Origin: Natronocella acetinitrilica
GTDB taxonomy: Bacteria; Pseudomonadota; Gammaproteobacteria; Nitrococcales; Aquisalimonadaceae
Assembly (NCBI RefSeq): GCF_024170285.1
Contig: NZ_JALJXV010000001.1
Coordinates: 1 to 64,000 of the forward strand
Length of the DNA: 64,000 nt
Reading direction: 5' to 3'
Translations under genes and position numbers: made by a program
Notes under the pieces: generated by a model
Database searches by the model: none
What the model saw: the letters and a program-made list of their open reading frames with translations, nothing else
Told to the model about the DNA's origin: nothing
Shown here: positions 20,928 through 30,191 of the stretch, in pieces
Position numbering within the stretch: the stretch's first letter is position 1
Layout of the letters: the number at the start of each line of letters is the position of its first letter

Positions 20928-21344
20928 GTGAACGCACTCGCTTTCGTCGATACCAGCCACCCGCCCCAGGACGCCCCCACGCGTCACGTTGCCCGCGTTG
21001 CGAAAGTGAACGCCGGCACATTGACGGCCGCGCTTCATCCATGCTGGCAAACCGAACTCCCCGTGCTCGCCTGCGCCGCCGGGCTGCCGCCCCTGTCGGA
21101 GGGGGATTTGGTAATGGTGGAAACGGTGAGCGGTGGCGTCGTGGTGACGCGACTGCTGCGCAACACCGCATCCGCCCAGGACGCGCCGCTGGTCATCGAC
21201 CACCCCCAGGGCATCGTTCTGCGAGTGGGTAACACTGAACTGACGATTACGCCGGAGGGTGCCATTACCCTGAACGGCCAGTCGCTCGCCCTGGATGCGG
21301 CGGCCGAGGTTGCACTGCGCGGCGCGGCCATCCGCCTGAACTGA
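20928..21344 (+). CDS. small T6SS-associated protein, DUF6484-like
   Basis: 138 residues, GTG start with an excellent ribosome-binding site (AAGGAGGT, 20914-20921). The sequence has no transmembrane segment. It is predicted to be beta-rich, with an EGDLVMVETVSGGVVVTRLL segment recalling the OB-fold/spike-base proteins encoded in front of DUF2169 genes in T6SS effector loci. The family assignment is from memory and tentative. It is the first gene of a tightly packed six-gene run ending at 29657. Confidence 0.5.
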   Translation: MNALAFVDTSHPPQDAPTRHVARVAKVNAGTLTAALHPCWQTELPVLACAAGLPPLSEGDLVMVETVSGGVVVTRLLRNTASAQDAPLVIDHPQGIVLRVGNTELTITPEGAITLNGQSLALDAAAEVALRGAAIRLN

Positions 21345-21345
21345 T

Positions 21346-22563
21346 ATGCCCGGGGTCACGCTTGCCAACAGAGCGGCACACGCCAACACGGCCGCCCGAC
21401 TCATGCAGCAGCGCCAGTGCCTGCAGGCGGAATGGCTGACGCCGCTGACCGCGCTACAGCAGATCGAGTACCGGCTGGATGGCCATCTCCGCCTGCTCGC
21501 GGAGGCCGCACCATCGCCTCCGGACGCAGCGCCCGGCGCCATCGACGCTTCGCTTGCCGTCTTCTGCGCCTGGCTGCTCGCCGGTGGAACACCGGCGGAT
21601 GTCATTCCCGGTTGGGTGGCCGAAGGCCAGACACTCGCACCCACCTGCACCGCACTCGCTTTGGCCGCCAGCGACAGTCAGTTAAATGACCTTTTCGACG
21701 CGTTGCCAACGACCGCTCTCGGCGGTGCGCCCGACCTGCTGAACCTGGGCGTTGCACGGCGCTTGGCGCTGCCCGCGACGCTGACCGAGACACTCGAAGA
21801 CGCGGCCCCCTCCCCGTCACCGGTCCCAGTTGGCCTATGGCGCTGGGCGGCGCGAACCCCCGGCCTGGAGCCTGCTCTGTTCACCGACGCCCTGTCCCGC
21901 CTGACGATCAACGACCCCGAATATTCGTCAGAGCTGGAAGGCGCCCTGATGCGCGTTGCAGCCGGCGCCCGCGACCAACTGCTGGCGTTGGCAGGCACCG
22001 AACAGACGACAGCGAATTCGTCGGTGCTGCGGTTGATGGTACTCGCCCTGGCAGACGCCGCCGAGCCCCTTCTCCGCCGCGCGCTTCCGCATGCGCCGAG
22101 GCAGGTATTGCCCCTGCTCCCCCTGGTGGGCACGCCCTGGGCGCGGGACACCCTGATCGAGGCTCTTCACTGCCCGGAACAGGCCAAGGCGGCCAGCGCC
22201 GCGTGGCAGTTGCTCACGGGGCGGACACCACCCAGCCGCCCTCGACTGAAGGCCCTGGATGGTGACACCGAAAGTGACGACCATGCGCCGGATGCCGATG
22301 CCGCCGCCGAGGCGATGCGCCGCCTGCCAACCGGTCCGGTGCTACTGGGGTGGAGCGTCGGCGCGCCCGACCACCTGACACGCACCGCGGCCAACTGGGG
22401 CGGTCGGGGCTCCGAGCTGTTGCTCGACGCCATCGCGATTGCGCACCGCCAACCAGTACTGCCCTCGGCAACCGCCACCGTGCAACGACGGGTAAGCGCG
22501 CTGCGCCAAGTGCTCGCCGACGCAGACCAGCAGCGGGAGGCCATCAATGCTCTCCCTGCGTAA
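21346..22563 (+). CDS. HEAT-like alpha-helical protein (TIGR02270-like), T6SS cassette
   Basis: 405 residues, mostly amphipathic helices rich in alanine and leucine, with no signal peptide and no catalytic motif I recognise. Spacing of the helical pairs suggests HEAT-type repeats, as in the TIGR02270 proteins that accompany DUF2169 genes. It starts one base after the previous stop and overlaps the next gene by 17 bp, so translation is probably coupled. A scaffold or chaperone role in effector loading is only an inference. Confidence 0.5.
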   Translation: MPGVTLANRAAHANTAARLMQQRQCLQAEWLTPLTALQQIEYRLDGHLRLLAEAAPSPPDAAPGAIDASLAVFCAWLLAGGTPADVIPGWVAEGQTLAPTCTALALAASDSQLNDLFDALPTTALGGAPDLLNLGVARRLALPATLTETLEDAAPSPSPVPVGLWRWAARTPGLEPALFTDALSRLTINDPEYSSELEGALMRVAAGARDQLLALAGTEQTTANSSVLRLMVLALADAAEPLLRRALPHAPRQVLPLLPLVGTPWARDTLIEALHCPEQAKAASAAWQLLTGRTPPSRPRLKALDGDTESDDHAPDADAAAEAMRRLPTGPVLLGWSVGAPDHLTRTAANWGGRGSELLLDAIAIAHRQPVLPSATATVQRRVSALRQVLADADQQREAINALPA

Positions 22564-23602
22564 TGCCACGCCGTACCCCGCCGCGCTGGTGTCGGGGTGG
22601 TCATGGCAGCGCGAACAGGTACAGACCCTGGTGGTGAAAGTCAGCCTTCAGTTCACCCTCGACGGGGCGCTCGAGCCGCTGCCGGACCCCATCGGGCTGG
22701 TGCCGGTGGATCAAGCCGTCAACGAAGACGGCAGCGGTAGCCTGTTGGCGGCGGGGGACCTCGCGCCGTTCAAGCAGGGTGGCGAATGCTACCTGTTCGG
22801 AACGGCCCATCCTCGCCAGACGGGGGCCAGGGCAACGCTGACCAGAATCACCCTTGAGGCAGCGGAACGACCAATCTGGACCAAGTCCGTCGCAGTGAGT
22901 GGAGAAACGCACTGGCGCAAGACGCTGTTCGGGCTGCAACGCGGCGAGGCAGCGCCCATGAAACCGCAGCCACTGCGTTACGAGGACGCCTTTGGCGGCA
23001 GCCTGCAACGGCGCGGTCGCGCCCACCCGGCCAACCCCGTGGGCAGAGGCTATGCCCCCAGCGTGCTCGACAACCCCCACCCGCGCCTGCCGGCCATCGA
23101 AGACCCGAAGCAACCGCTGGCACGCCCGGGGCAGACACCGCCGGTTGCCGGCTTCGGGCCCTTGCCAGCGAGCTGGACACCCCGCCGGGAAGCCCTGGGC
23201 ACCCCCGAAGAAAGCGCCGAACAACAGGGCTGCCCCTACCCGGACGACGCCCGGCCCACACTGCACAACGCCGCGCCGCTGGACCAGCGCTTCGAAAACC
23301 CCTTCCAGGGCGGTGAGACATTGACACTCCAGGGCTTTTTCCATGCCCACCCCCAGCCAGTTGTGCTTGAACTGCCGAGCTGGCACATGGTGGCAGCCCT
23401 GCGGCGTCCTGATGCGGCGCCGACCCGGGTTCAACCCGTCTGCGACACCCTGATCATCGACACCGACCGACGCACCCTCGCCTGGCTGTTTCGCTGCTCG
23501 GTGCCACTGGGGCAGGTCGAGACGCCCAGCGGCGAGCTGGCACTGATGGATCTGCAGTACGCGTTCGCCCAGGCGGAGAGGGAGGCGGCGCATGGGCAGT
23601 AA
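22547..23602 (+). CDS. DUF2169 family T6SS effector adaptor
   Basis: 351 residues. It begins with the family's N-terminal pattern (N.TP.pa.v.gW...Q.QTLVVKV.F) and contains the characteristic motifs RYEDAFGG near residue 145, NPVGRGY near 165 and FGPLPASWTPR near 205. DUF2169 proteins act as adaptors that help load effectors bearing PAAR-like DUF4150 domains onto the T6SS spike. Such an effector is encoded two genes downstream. A GGGAGG ribosome-binding site lies inside the preceding gene. Confidence 0.85.
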   Translation: MLSLRNATPYPAALVSGWSWQREQVQTLVVKVSLQFTLDGALEPLPDPIGLVPVDQAVNEDGSGSLLAAGDLAPFKQGGECYLFGTAHPRQTGARATLTRITLEAAERPIWTKSVAVSGETHWRKTLFGLQRGEAAPMKPQPLRYEDAFGGSLQRRGRAHPANPVGRGYAPSVLDNPHPRLPAIEDPKQPLARPGQTPPVAGFGPLPASWTPRREALGTPEESAEQQGCPYPDDARPTLHNAAPLDQRFENPFQGGETLTLQGFFHAHPQPVVLELPSWHMVAALRRPDAAPTRVQPVCDTLIIDTDRRTLAWLFRCSVPLGQVETPSGELALMDLQYAFAQAEREAAHGQ

Positions 23603-24722
23603 TGACGGAGTGCCAGTGGCACACATTCTCGGCGCATTCCTTGAGTGCGCCGCGGGCGACACATTACCCGGCCTGCTGGCGCAGACCATGACGGGAGAAA
23701 GCTGCCTGCGCCGCGAACCGGAACTGGCACTCCATGCACCGGGGCACGACAAGCCGGTCACGCCTCTGGTCGGGCGGATACGACCCAACGAAGGGTCGCC
23801 CCGCAACACCCTGCCGCGATGCCTGCACCTGCTTCTGCCGGTGATCGAGCGGGCACTGGCTGCCGCCCGGGATCGCGAAACACCCGTGCACCACATCGCT
23901 ATCTGCGTGCCGGAATCACTGGCCAGCCAGGAAGCAGCTGTGATGGCTGCGCTCACGGAAACCGGCCTGGCGCTGCCTGAGTGCGCCATCACCCTGCACA
24001 CCGTTGGTGGCAGCGGGGCAACCCTGTCCGGTGTTGTGGAAACGCTGGCAACGACCGGTGGCGAATGCGCCCTTTTCGCGGGGGTGGATAGCCTTGTCAG
24101 TCTCGCCGCTGTCCAGCGCCACCTCATCGGCGCAGACCCGGACAACAGGCACGTGACGCCGCCGGCCGTGGGCGAGGGCGCCGTCTGCCTGCTACTCGGA
24201 CTCGTGGAGAACGAAGGCGACGACGGGCTGGCGCGCATCACCGCTGTTGGGCTCGGCAACGCTGATGGGCCGCTGCAGACATCACTCTTCGCGAGCGTCG
24301 AGAAGGCTTTGGATGGCCAACCGGGGAACGGGGTACCGCCGCCAGCCATGATCCATGCCGCGCCGCAGGGGCCGGACTATCGCGCCGCGCTTTACCGCGC
24401 CGAGGAGCAGTTCTGGCCCCGCCGACTCTCACCCCGGGAACAACTTGCGACTCGCAAGGGCCGCCCGACTCCGCCACCCAGCGTGCTGGAACCCGAAGCC
24501 GAGTCCATCTCGCTGGCACGCCTGCTGGGAGATACCGGCGCGGCTGCCCTGCCGCTGGCCCTTGCCCTGGCCTGCGCCCGACTGCGGCACCCCACCCTAC
24601 CCGGCGTCGATGCGCTGGTTGTCGACGCCGGCCCCGGCCGGGCAGGCACTGCCGTACACCTCGCCAGACCGAACACGCACGATATTCACTTCAAGGAAGG
24701 AGCCAGCCATGTCCAGGGATGA
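23592..24722 (+). CDS. thiolase-fold protein resembling a ketosynthase without its catalytic cysteine
   Basis: 376 residues with the general layout of beta-ketoacyl synthases. A GSGATLSGVVETL stretch stands where KS enzymes have the active-site cysteine motif, and a late LLGDTGAAALP stands where KS enzymes have their histidine-containing GHTLGAAG motif. No cysteine is present in the first and no histidine in the second, so it is probably not an active synthase. Similar genes occur in T6SS DUF2169 loci. It overlaps its neighbours on both sides (11 and 14 bp). Confidence 0.6.
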   Translation: MGSNDGVPVAHILGAFLECAAGDTLPGLLAQTMTGESCLRREPELALHAPGHDKPVTPLVGRIRPNEGSPRNTLPRCLHLLLPVIERALAAARDRETPVHHIAICVPESLASQEAAVMAALTETGLALPECAITLHTVGGSGATLSGVVETLATTGGECALFAGVDSLVSLAAVQRHLIGADPDNRHVTPPAVGEGAVCLLLGLVENEGDDGLARITAVGLGNADGPLQTSLFASVEKALDGQPGNGVPPPAMIHAAPQGPDYRAALYRAEEQFWPRRLSPREQLATRKGRPTPPPSVLEPEAESISLARLLGDTGAAALPLALALACARLRHPTLPGVDALVVDAGPGRAGTAVHLARPNTHDIHFKEGASHVQG

Positions 24723-27700
24723 CAATCGGCCCGCCGCCCCGGCGGGCGATGACGGCACGGTGGGCCAGCCGGTCGCCGGTAACGTCTATTTCAACGGCCG
24801 CACCGCCGTGCACGCAGGCTCCGGCGGCATCCTGCTGAGCCCCGAGCTCTGCCGCAGCGGCAAGAAGTGCCGCACCCGCCCCTACACCAACGTCGCCCTG
24901 TCCCGCGACGCCGCGGACACCGCCACCACGGTGTTCGTCAACGGTCACCCGGTCTGCCATTCGGGCTCGCGCTTTGCGGTGAGTGCCGGCGACGAGGGCG
25001 CGAACTGCGGCGGCGTGCGCTCCGGCACCATCAAGGGCCCGGCGGAGTTCATCTCATCGTCGCAGGACGTGCTGATCGAGGGCATGCCGGCGGTGCGCAA
25101 CGGTGACCTCATGGTCTCCAACCATCGCAACACCGACCCAGTGCCCCTGACACAGCCCGACGGCCCGCCCAGCGACGGCTTCGATCTCGCCGCACTGGAG
25201 GCGCTGGAGGCCGACGACCCGCAGTATGCGGCAAGCATTCATGTCGCCGGCCGCGCGCCGGTAGCGGGCATCTGCCGGTTGCAACCCAATTCCGAAGCGC
25301 CGCCACCACCCACGCCCCGGCAGCAGGTGGTACCGGCCAACGGTGACCCGCACCGTCACCTGGCCATTCCCGCGGACGAGTCCGACACCACCGCACTGGT
25401 GCTGCGTCTGCCGGACGTGGAAAACGGCCACTGCGACATTCCGCTCGGCGAGCTCCAGCCGACACCACGGGATGATGCCCGGGCCGATGCCGACACCGCC
25501 ATCGACGCCGCCGACACGCTGCTACTCCCCGTGCTGGTGCTCTGTCATACCGACGCATCCCTCGACCCCGCGCATGCCGAGCCGCCGCGCCCGGGGCGGC
25601 TCTACGTATTCCGCGACGGGTATCTTTGGCGGGAGCTGGAAGTCACCAATGAGGCGGGGCTGCGGGATATCGATCTCTTGGTGCACGCCGGCCGGCCCGG
25701 GCATGAGCGCCGCGCCAGCACCGTGGTGCAACTGACCCTGCTGCTGCCCCACCGCGTGGGTGGGGTGGAGAGTGCCTTCGCCATCGCCTACAGCGAGACC
25801 CCGTGGAGCTGGTCACGCATCAACAGCCTGGGGGGAATGCACCCGGATGATCCACGCCTCGCCGGGCGCGCACAGCTTTTGCCGAGCGGCACGCAGCTTG
25901 AGGGCGCGGACGAGCGCCGCGCCCAGCGCCTGCAGGGCTTCGCGCTGGATTCACTGGCTGACGCCATCACACCCCAGCCGGCCCGGGAAGGCTTTGCCGC
26001 CATCGAGGCCAGCGCAGACGCCCCAAGCGATGACGAGTACCTGAATGACCTGCGCTGCCCCCATACACCGGCCATCTACCTGCACGACCCGTTGGGCATT
26101 GCCACCACGCTCATCGCGCGCATTGGAGAGGCGCAGGAGGCACTGACCGAGCAGCTTGAGGCCATCGCCGAACATCCCCACTACGCCAGTGCCGTGCTCA
26201 TTAACCGCCTGTGCTTTGACGAGGCGCTGTGGGACTACCGCGCCACCCGCCGTGGTACGCGCTACGACGACCGCAGCGAAGAGGCACGGCAGGCCCGCAA
26301 CCTCGGCCGGCTCATGCGCCGCGACTATGTCACTGAGGACATCCTGCAGACCGCCGAGCGGGCCCGACTGCAGACGGAACTGCGCGACGCCCGGGACCAA
26401 TTGGTCGCACTGTGGCAGGGGCAACTACCGGATAACAGTGGCGCGATCCGCGACCACAGCCCCGACTGGATAAGTCTTGAGGCGGCGCTCGAGGACTGTG
26501 CCTGGCTGGAGAGCGGCCCACGGCTGCTGCTCTACCAGCAGCTCATCACCCACCTGGCACCGCTGCTGCTCGCCGTGGCGGATGTCGACATGGGGCTTGA
26601 TGACGTCGCGATTGAGGACGCCAACCTGGAGCGTCCCGGGCTTGAGATCGCCGCACGGCTCCGGCGATCCGACGATCCGCTGCACCGCATGGCTTTCCCC
26701 AACGCGGACGCACTGGCCGCCGCCCGGCATGGCGAACCCCCGCCGACCACACGCAACAGACCACCCCGTGACACCCCCTGGTGCCGTGCCGAAGACATCG
26801 CCGCCGCCTTTGGCCGCGGCAGTGGCGACTTCGCCCTTACACCCGAACTCCGCACCCTGCGAGACGAGCGCGAGAACATGCTGGCAGCACTCTTCGGCCT
26901 GCTCGCCACCCTCTGGCGCCAAACCGGTGAAACCGACCCCGGGCCGCTGCTCGGTACGCTGCTCGGGCTCGGCAAGCTCGCCGGTAACCCGGCGTTTGAA
27001 GGCGCGGAACTGGTCGCCGCCCGGACACCGCTCACAGGAAAGCGCATCATCGGCGCCGAACACCTGGACTTCGACGCCGAGGACACCGCCGAGGCCAGGC
27101 ACCGCACCTGCTTCTGGGGCCCACGGCTCTACAACCCCCACACCGGCGAGATCAACGCCGACGACCTCACCCTGGCCCAGGCCCGGGCCACCGAGGCCGA
27201 GAACCCCGGCCGCATCAACGACCCGCGACTCTTCGACGCCCCCCGCTGGTTCTGGGCCGAGGAACGGGGCGGCACCTTCGAGACCCGGGGTGCCGTCATC
27301 ACCATGGGTGTCGCCGCCGCCAGCGCCGCCGGCACTGCCCTGGCGAACCGACCCCCCGGACCACTGCCGGGTGGACTCTCGCCTGTCGCCTCCAGTCTGC
27401 TACAGACTGGTGCTGCAAGCGTGGCTAGCGCCATCCTGCTGCCAATTATGTTGGTGAATACGTGGGGGGCAACGGCGAGCTTTCTAACTCGCCTTGACGA
27501 ACCCGGCTCACTTTCTCGTGCCGGCTATGCGTTTTCGTCGCTCGCTGGCTCCTCCCTCACAGCCCTAGCTGCGGCGAGTGAGATCTTCACCAAGGAGCGT
27601 GTTGGCACTATGTTGACCAACCAGATACCGGGGCGTACAGGCGTTGCATTGGGACGTTTCGCAACAGGTTCATTTAGGTCGGGACGTCTTGAGCGCGTGC

Positions 27701-28626
27701 CTTACACCACGGCGGCAGGAGCATTCGTCGCCGCTGGCCAGGGACTGCTAGCCTTCGGCAGTGCAGCAGAACGTGCCCGCGCCGGAAACCATGGCGCCGC
27801 CGCTTTCTATACCGCTCACGGAGTCAGCATGTTGACCTTCGGAGGCGCGTCGGTCATTGAGGCGAAGCTCATCGCTCGAGGTGCGCTGGCCGGTTTTCTC
27901 AGCCTCGGCCCGAAAGGCTGGGCAATGCTCGCCGTAGGTACACTACTTGGCGTGGCCGCCCGGCACTTCACCGACACGCCGCTGGAGGCTTGGGCCCGCC
28001 ATGGCCCCTTCGCCGCACGGCGCGATGGGCGGCACGACGCCGACACTGGCGCCTCTGTGCCCCGGGGTGACCTTGCCGAATTTGATGCCGACGCCTGCCA
28101 CCGGGCGCTAGTCCAGACGCTCGCCACTCCTGCGGTTCGACTCTATCGCGACCCAGGGCGGACCGTAGCTGGCACGCCGATAGTCACCATGAAAGTGGCA
28201 CTGCCCATGCCACTGCCGGACGGCGAGCGCCTGGAATGGCTCTGCACCCAGACTGTAGAGACCTGGGAGCGGGAACCAGAGCAACCAGCAGCCCGGCAGG
28301 TTGTTTTCGACGGCCGGAAGTATCCGGAGAAAGCCATCGCGCCGGTGGACTGGGAGCCGATCGTCGACCCAGACACCGGCCAGGCACTGGGCATGCGGTA
28401 CTACTTCGACAGCACACCGCAGATTCCCGGTCGACTGCTCGGCGGCGAAGTGTGGTGGCAGGCAAAGATCCGGCTCCGCCTGGCTACCGACGGCACGCTG
28501 CCCCCTGCAGGCGAGGGGGCGAACTCAACAGAAAGTACCAAACCACAGGAAGTTGACCGCAGCGATTCAGGCTGGATTCACGCCCCCGCAATAACGTTCC
28601 GTTACCGATCTGGGAAACCGCTATGA
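24709..28626 (+). CDS. large T6SS effector: PAAR-like DUF4150 domain plus hydrophobic, possibly pore-forming C-terminus
   Basis: 1305 residues. The ATG at 24709 has GGAAGGAG upstream and overlaps the previous gene. Residues about 20-140 form a PAAR-like DUF4150 domain (NVYFNGRTAVHAGSGG ... EGMPAVRNGDLMVSN), which caps the VgrG spike. Residues about 285-400 (RPGRLYVFRDGYLW ... ETPWSWSRINSLGGM) recall the N-terminal half of VasX-like and BTH_I2691-type effectors. Residues about 860-1085 hold several alanine/glycine-rich hydrophobic helices, then a soluble tail of 220 residues. A membrane-damaging toxin is the best guess. There is no catalytic motif I recognise. Confidence 0.7.
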   Translation: MSRDDNRPAAPAGDDGTVGQPVAGNVYFNGRTAVHAGSGGILLSPELCRSGKKCRTRPYTNVALSRDAADTATTVFVNGHPVCHSGSRFAVSAGDEGANCGGVRSGTIKGPAEFISSSQDVLIEGMPAVRNGDLMVSNHRNTDPVPLTQPDGPPSDGFDLAALEALEADDPQYAASIHVAGRAPVAGICRLQPNSEAPPPPTPRQQVVPANGDPHRHLAIPADESDTTALVLRLPDVENGHCDIPLGELQPTPRDDARADADTAIDAADTLLLPVLVLCHTDASLDPAHAEPPRPGRLYVFRDGYLWRELEVTNEAGLRDIDLLVHAGRPGHERRASTVVQLTLLLPHRVGGVESAFAIAYSETPWSWSRINSLGGMHPDDPRLAGRAQLLPSGTQLEGADERRAQRLQGFALDSLADAITPQPAREGFAAIEASADAPSDDEYLNDLRCPHTPAIYLHDPLGIATTLIARIGEAQEALTEQLEAIAEHPHYASAVLINRLCFDEALWDYRATRRGTRYDDRSEEARQARNLGRLMRRDYVTEDILQTAERARLQTELRDARDQLVALWQGQLPDNSGAIRDHSPDWISLEAALEDCAWLESGPRLLLYQQLITHLAPLLLAVADVDMGLDDVAIEDANLERPGLEIAARLRRSDDPLHRMAFPNADALAAARHGEPPPTTRNRPPRDTPWCRAEDIAAAFGRGSGDFALTPELRTLRDERENMLAALFGLLATLWRQTGETDPGPLLGTLLGLGKLAGNPAFEGAELVAARTPLTGKRIIGAEHLDFDAEDTAEARHRTCFWGPRLYNPHTGEINADDLTLAQARATEAENPGRINDPRLFDAPRWFWAEERGGTFETRGAVITMGVAAASAAGTALANRPPGPLPGGLSPVASSLLQTGAASVASAILLPIMLVNTWGATASFLTRLDEPGSLSRAGYAFSSLAGSSLTALAAASEIFTKERVGTMLTNQIPGRTGVALGRFATGSFRSGRLERVPYTTAAGAFVAAGQGLLAFGSAAERARAGNHGAAAFYTAHGVSMLTFGGASVIEAKLIARGALAGFLSLGPKGWAMLAVGTLLGVAARHFTDTPLEAWARHGPFAARRDGRHDADTGASVPRGDLAEFDADACHRALVQTLATPAVRLYRDPGRTVAGTPIVTMKVALPMPLPDGERLEWLCTQTVETWEREPEQPAARQVVFDGRKYPEKAIAPVDWEPIVDPDTGQALGMRYYFDSTPQIPGRLLGGEVWWQAKIRLRLATDGTLPPAGEGANSTESTKPQEVDRSDSGWIHAPAITFRYRSGKPL

Positions 28627-29657
28627 GCATGGTGCAGCCCGATTACCTACCATCTGCCCATCGAGGTTGTCAGCCCGTCCCGGAGCGCCGCGAAGAAGAC
28701 CGTACCATCCGCGCGGTGGACATCCCGCTCCGGGGCACTATAAGCACAGAACACCTTCCGGTTTCAGGCCTTGGCTTCTTCAAGGAAGCCAACGAGGATT
28801 CGGAACGCTACGAAAGGCTTAAGGAAAAAGTTCGCCGCTGGGGCGGTTTGCCCTGGGCTGGTATCGAAAACACCCAGATAATGGCCAGCTTCGTGCGATT
28901 CGGCACAGGTTTTTTCTGCGTCGGGGCTGTTATTTGCGCACTAATGCTGTTCTTTGCCGGTCTTTTTCAGGGGCAGCTCTCTTATGTATGGAATGACATC
29001 GGCATGGCCTTGCTCGCAGCGCTCCTGCTCTACGGCCTCTACCGCCTCATCGACTGGCTCATCCGCACCGACCGCATCCCCGACGGCAAGATGGTCATCT
29101 TCCACCGCCCGAGCGGCATGGTGCGCGTGCCCGGCAAGGGCAAGCACATCGAGGAGATCCCCCTCCACGACTTCCTGCCCATGATGAGCCGTCACTTTTC
29201 ACTGGGGGTGGGCGGCACCACGCAGCTCGCGCTCAGCCACCGTTCCCGGGAGCTGGTCATCTCCTACCACGGGACCGCAGGGCAGGAGGCCTGGTACCCG
29301 ATCATCTACTGGGAGTTCCTGCAGCAGTACATGGATGTCACCAAACCCATTCCCGACGTGCCGGAACTGGAAAACGACCGCTGGGACGACCCTTTCACCC
29401 GCGACTGGGATCAGCGCCATGGCCGACCCCGGTACTGGTGGCGGGGCATGTCAAAAGAGACCTTCGATCGCCTCCTGCAGGACAGCCGCGAGGCCGCCCG
29501 CCGCTTCCCCTGGCAGCAAGTGCTGGACGGCGTCCCAGCAGAGACCGCCATCCGTAAATCAGGTTGGACCCCCTCCGAATACGCCCAACAACCCTGGATC
29601 GCCGCCGCCCGTATCGGCGATGATTATGGTGAGGACAGCCCAGCCAGGGAATCATGA
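28623..29657 (+). CDS. two-helix membrane protein, candidate immunity protein
   Basis: 344 residues. It overlaps the effector stop by ATGA, so translation is coupled. Two transmembrane helices lie at about 93-115 and 124-146, between a charged N-terminal region and a larger cytosolic C-terminal part rich in Trp and Arg. Position and topology fit an immunity protein for a membrane-acting toxin (VasX is neutralised by a membrane protein, TsiV2). It might belong to the DUF6708-type family, in which case it could instead be an accessory subunit. Confidence 0.55.
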   Translation: MSMVQPDYLPSAHRGCQPVPERREEDRTIRAVDIPLRGTISTEHLPVSGLGFFKEANEDSERYERLKEKVRRWGGLPWAGIENTQIMASFVRFGTGFFCVGAVICALMLFFAGLFQGQLSYVWNDIGMALLAALLLYGLYRLIDWLIRTDRIPDGKMVIFHRPSGMVRVPGKGKHIEEIPLHDFLPMMSRHFSLGVGGTTQLALSHRSRELVISYHGTAGQEAWYPIIYWEFLQQYMDVTKPIPDVPELENDRWDDPFTRDWDQRHGRPRYWWRGMSKETFDRLLQDSREAARRFPWQQVLDGVPAETAIRKSGWTPSEYAQQPWIAAARIGDDYGEDSPARES

Positions 29658-29705
29658 GCGCGACAGATCCAACCAGACTATGGTCGCCACCCCAAATCTC
29701 AAGAC

Positions 29706-29937
29706 GGTGCGTTACGCGCTGCGCGCTAACACACCCTACGGCGGGCACGGCCAAACGTAGGGTGTGTTAGGCCGAAGGCCGTAACGCACCACAACGGCGG
29801 TGGTGTTGCCCCAAGGCCCAAGGCACAAACCGGGGTCCGGTGCGCCGGTCATGGACCGTCAGCGACAGGGATGTCGCTGTCGAGCCCCCAGGGATGGGGT
29901 TACGGCGTGTCCATGAGCGGCGCACCGGACCCCGGTT
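29706..29937 (+). repeat. composite structured repeat, copy 4 (inverted, lacks one outer unit; right border of the T6SS cassette)
   Basis: Reverse orientation relative to the other copies. Palindrome units lie at 29706-29739 and 29757-29790. The hairpin arms are 29828-29856 and 29909-29937, with 28 of 29 positions complementary. The outermost third palindrome is missing. In this orientation the RNA sense is the plus strand, and the unit starts 48 nt after the immunity gene stop. Confidence 0.83.
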
Positions 29938-30191
29938 CTCCGGTCGAACGTCTGCCCCGCAACGTCACCCACCCGGACCCACCTGCCGCTGAGCGTCACT
30001 TGCGCCCGTGTTCGGCGTGAACTAAATCACAGTTTCACCACCTCCATACCCCGCAAACCCACAAAGCACGGTTCTGGCACGCCCTGTGCAATCACGTTAA
30101 CCAGAACACCGACGCGGCGTTGCGATCGGCGAGTTCTTAACCAGCAACCGATCGTCTGGCTTTGAGCCGACCATCACGAAGGAGCATCACA
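29938..30191. other. upstream region of the first pilin gene
   Basis: This stretch separates composite repeat 4 from the pilin. It has no open frame of note. It is richer in A and T than its surroundings and contains the sigma-54 promoter at 30075-30090. PilR binding sites would be expected 50-150 bp upstream of that promoter, within 29940-30040, but I cannot define them. Confidence 0.6.
30075..30090 (+). promoter_or_regulatory. sigma-54 promoter of the pilin gene
   Basis: TGGCACGCCCTGTGCA, with GG at 76-77 and GC at 88-89 (offset 30000) spaced exactly 10 bp apart, as sigma-54 -24/-12 elements require. It lies 102 bp upstream of the pilin ATG. Pilin genes under PilS-PilR control use this promoter type. 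Confidence 0.85.

Noticed and set aside
20499-29937. The T6SS cassette as a transposon or integron
   Set aside because: No transposase, integrase or target-site duplication is visible; the flanking repeats are the same dispersed family found elsewhere in the window.
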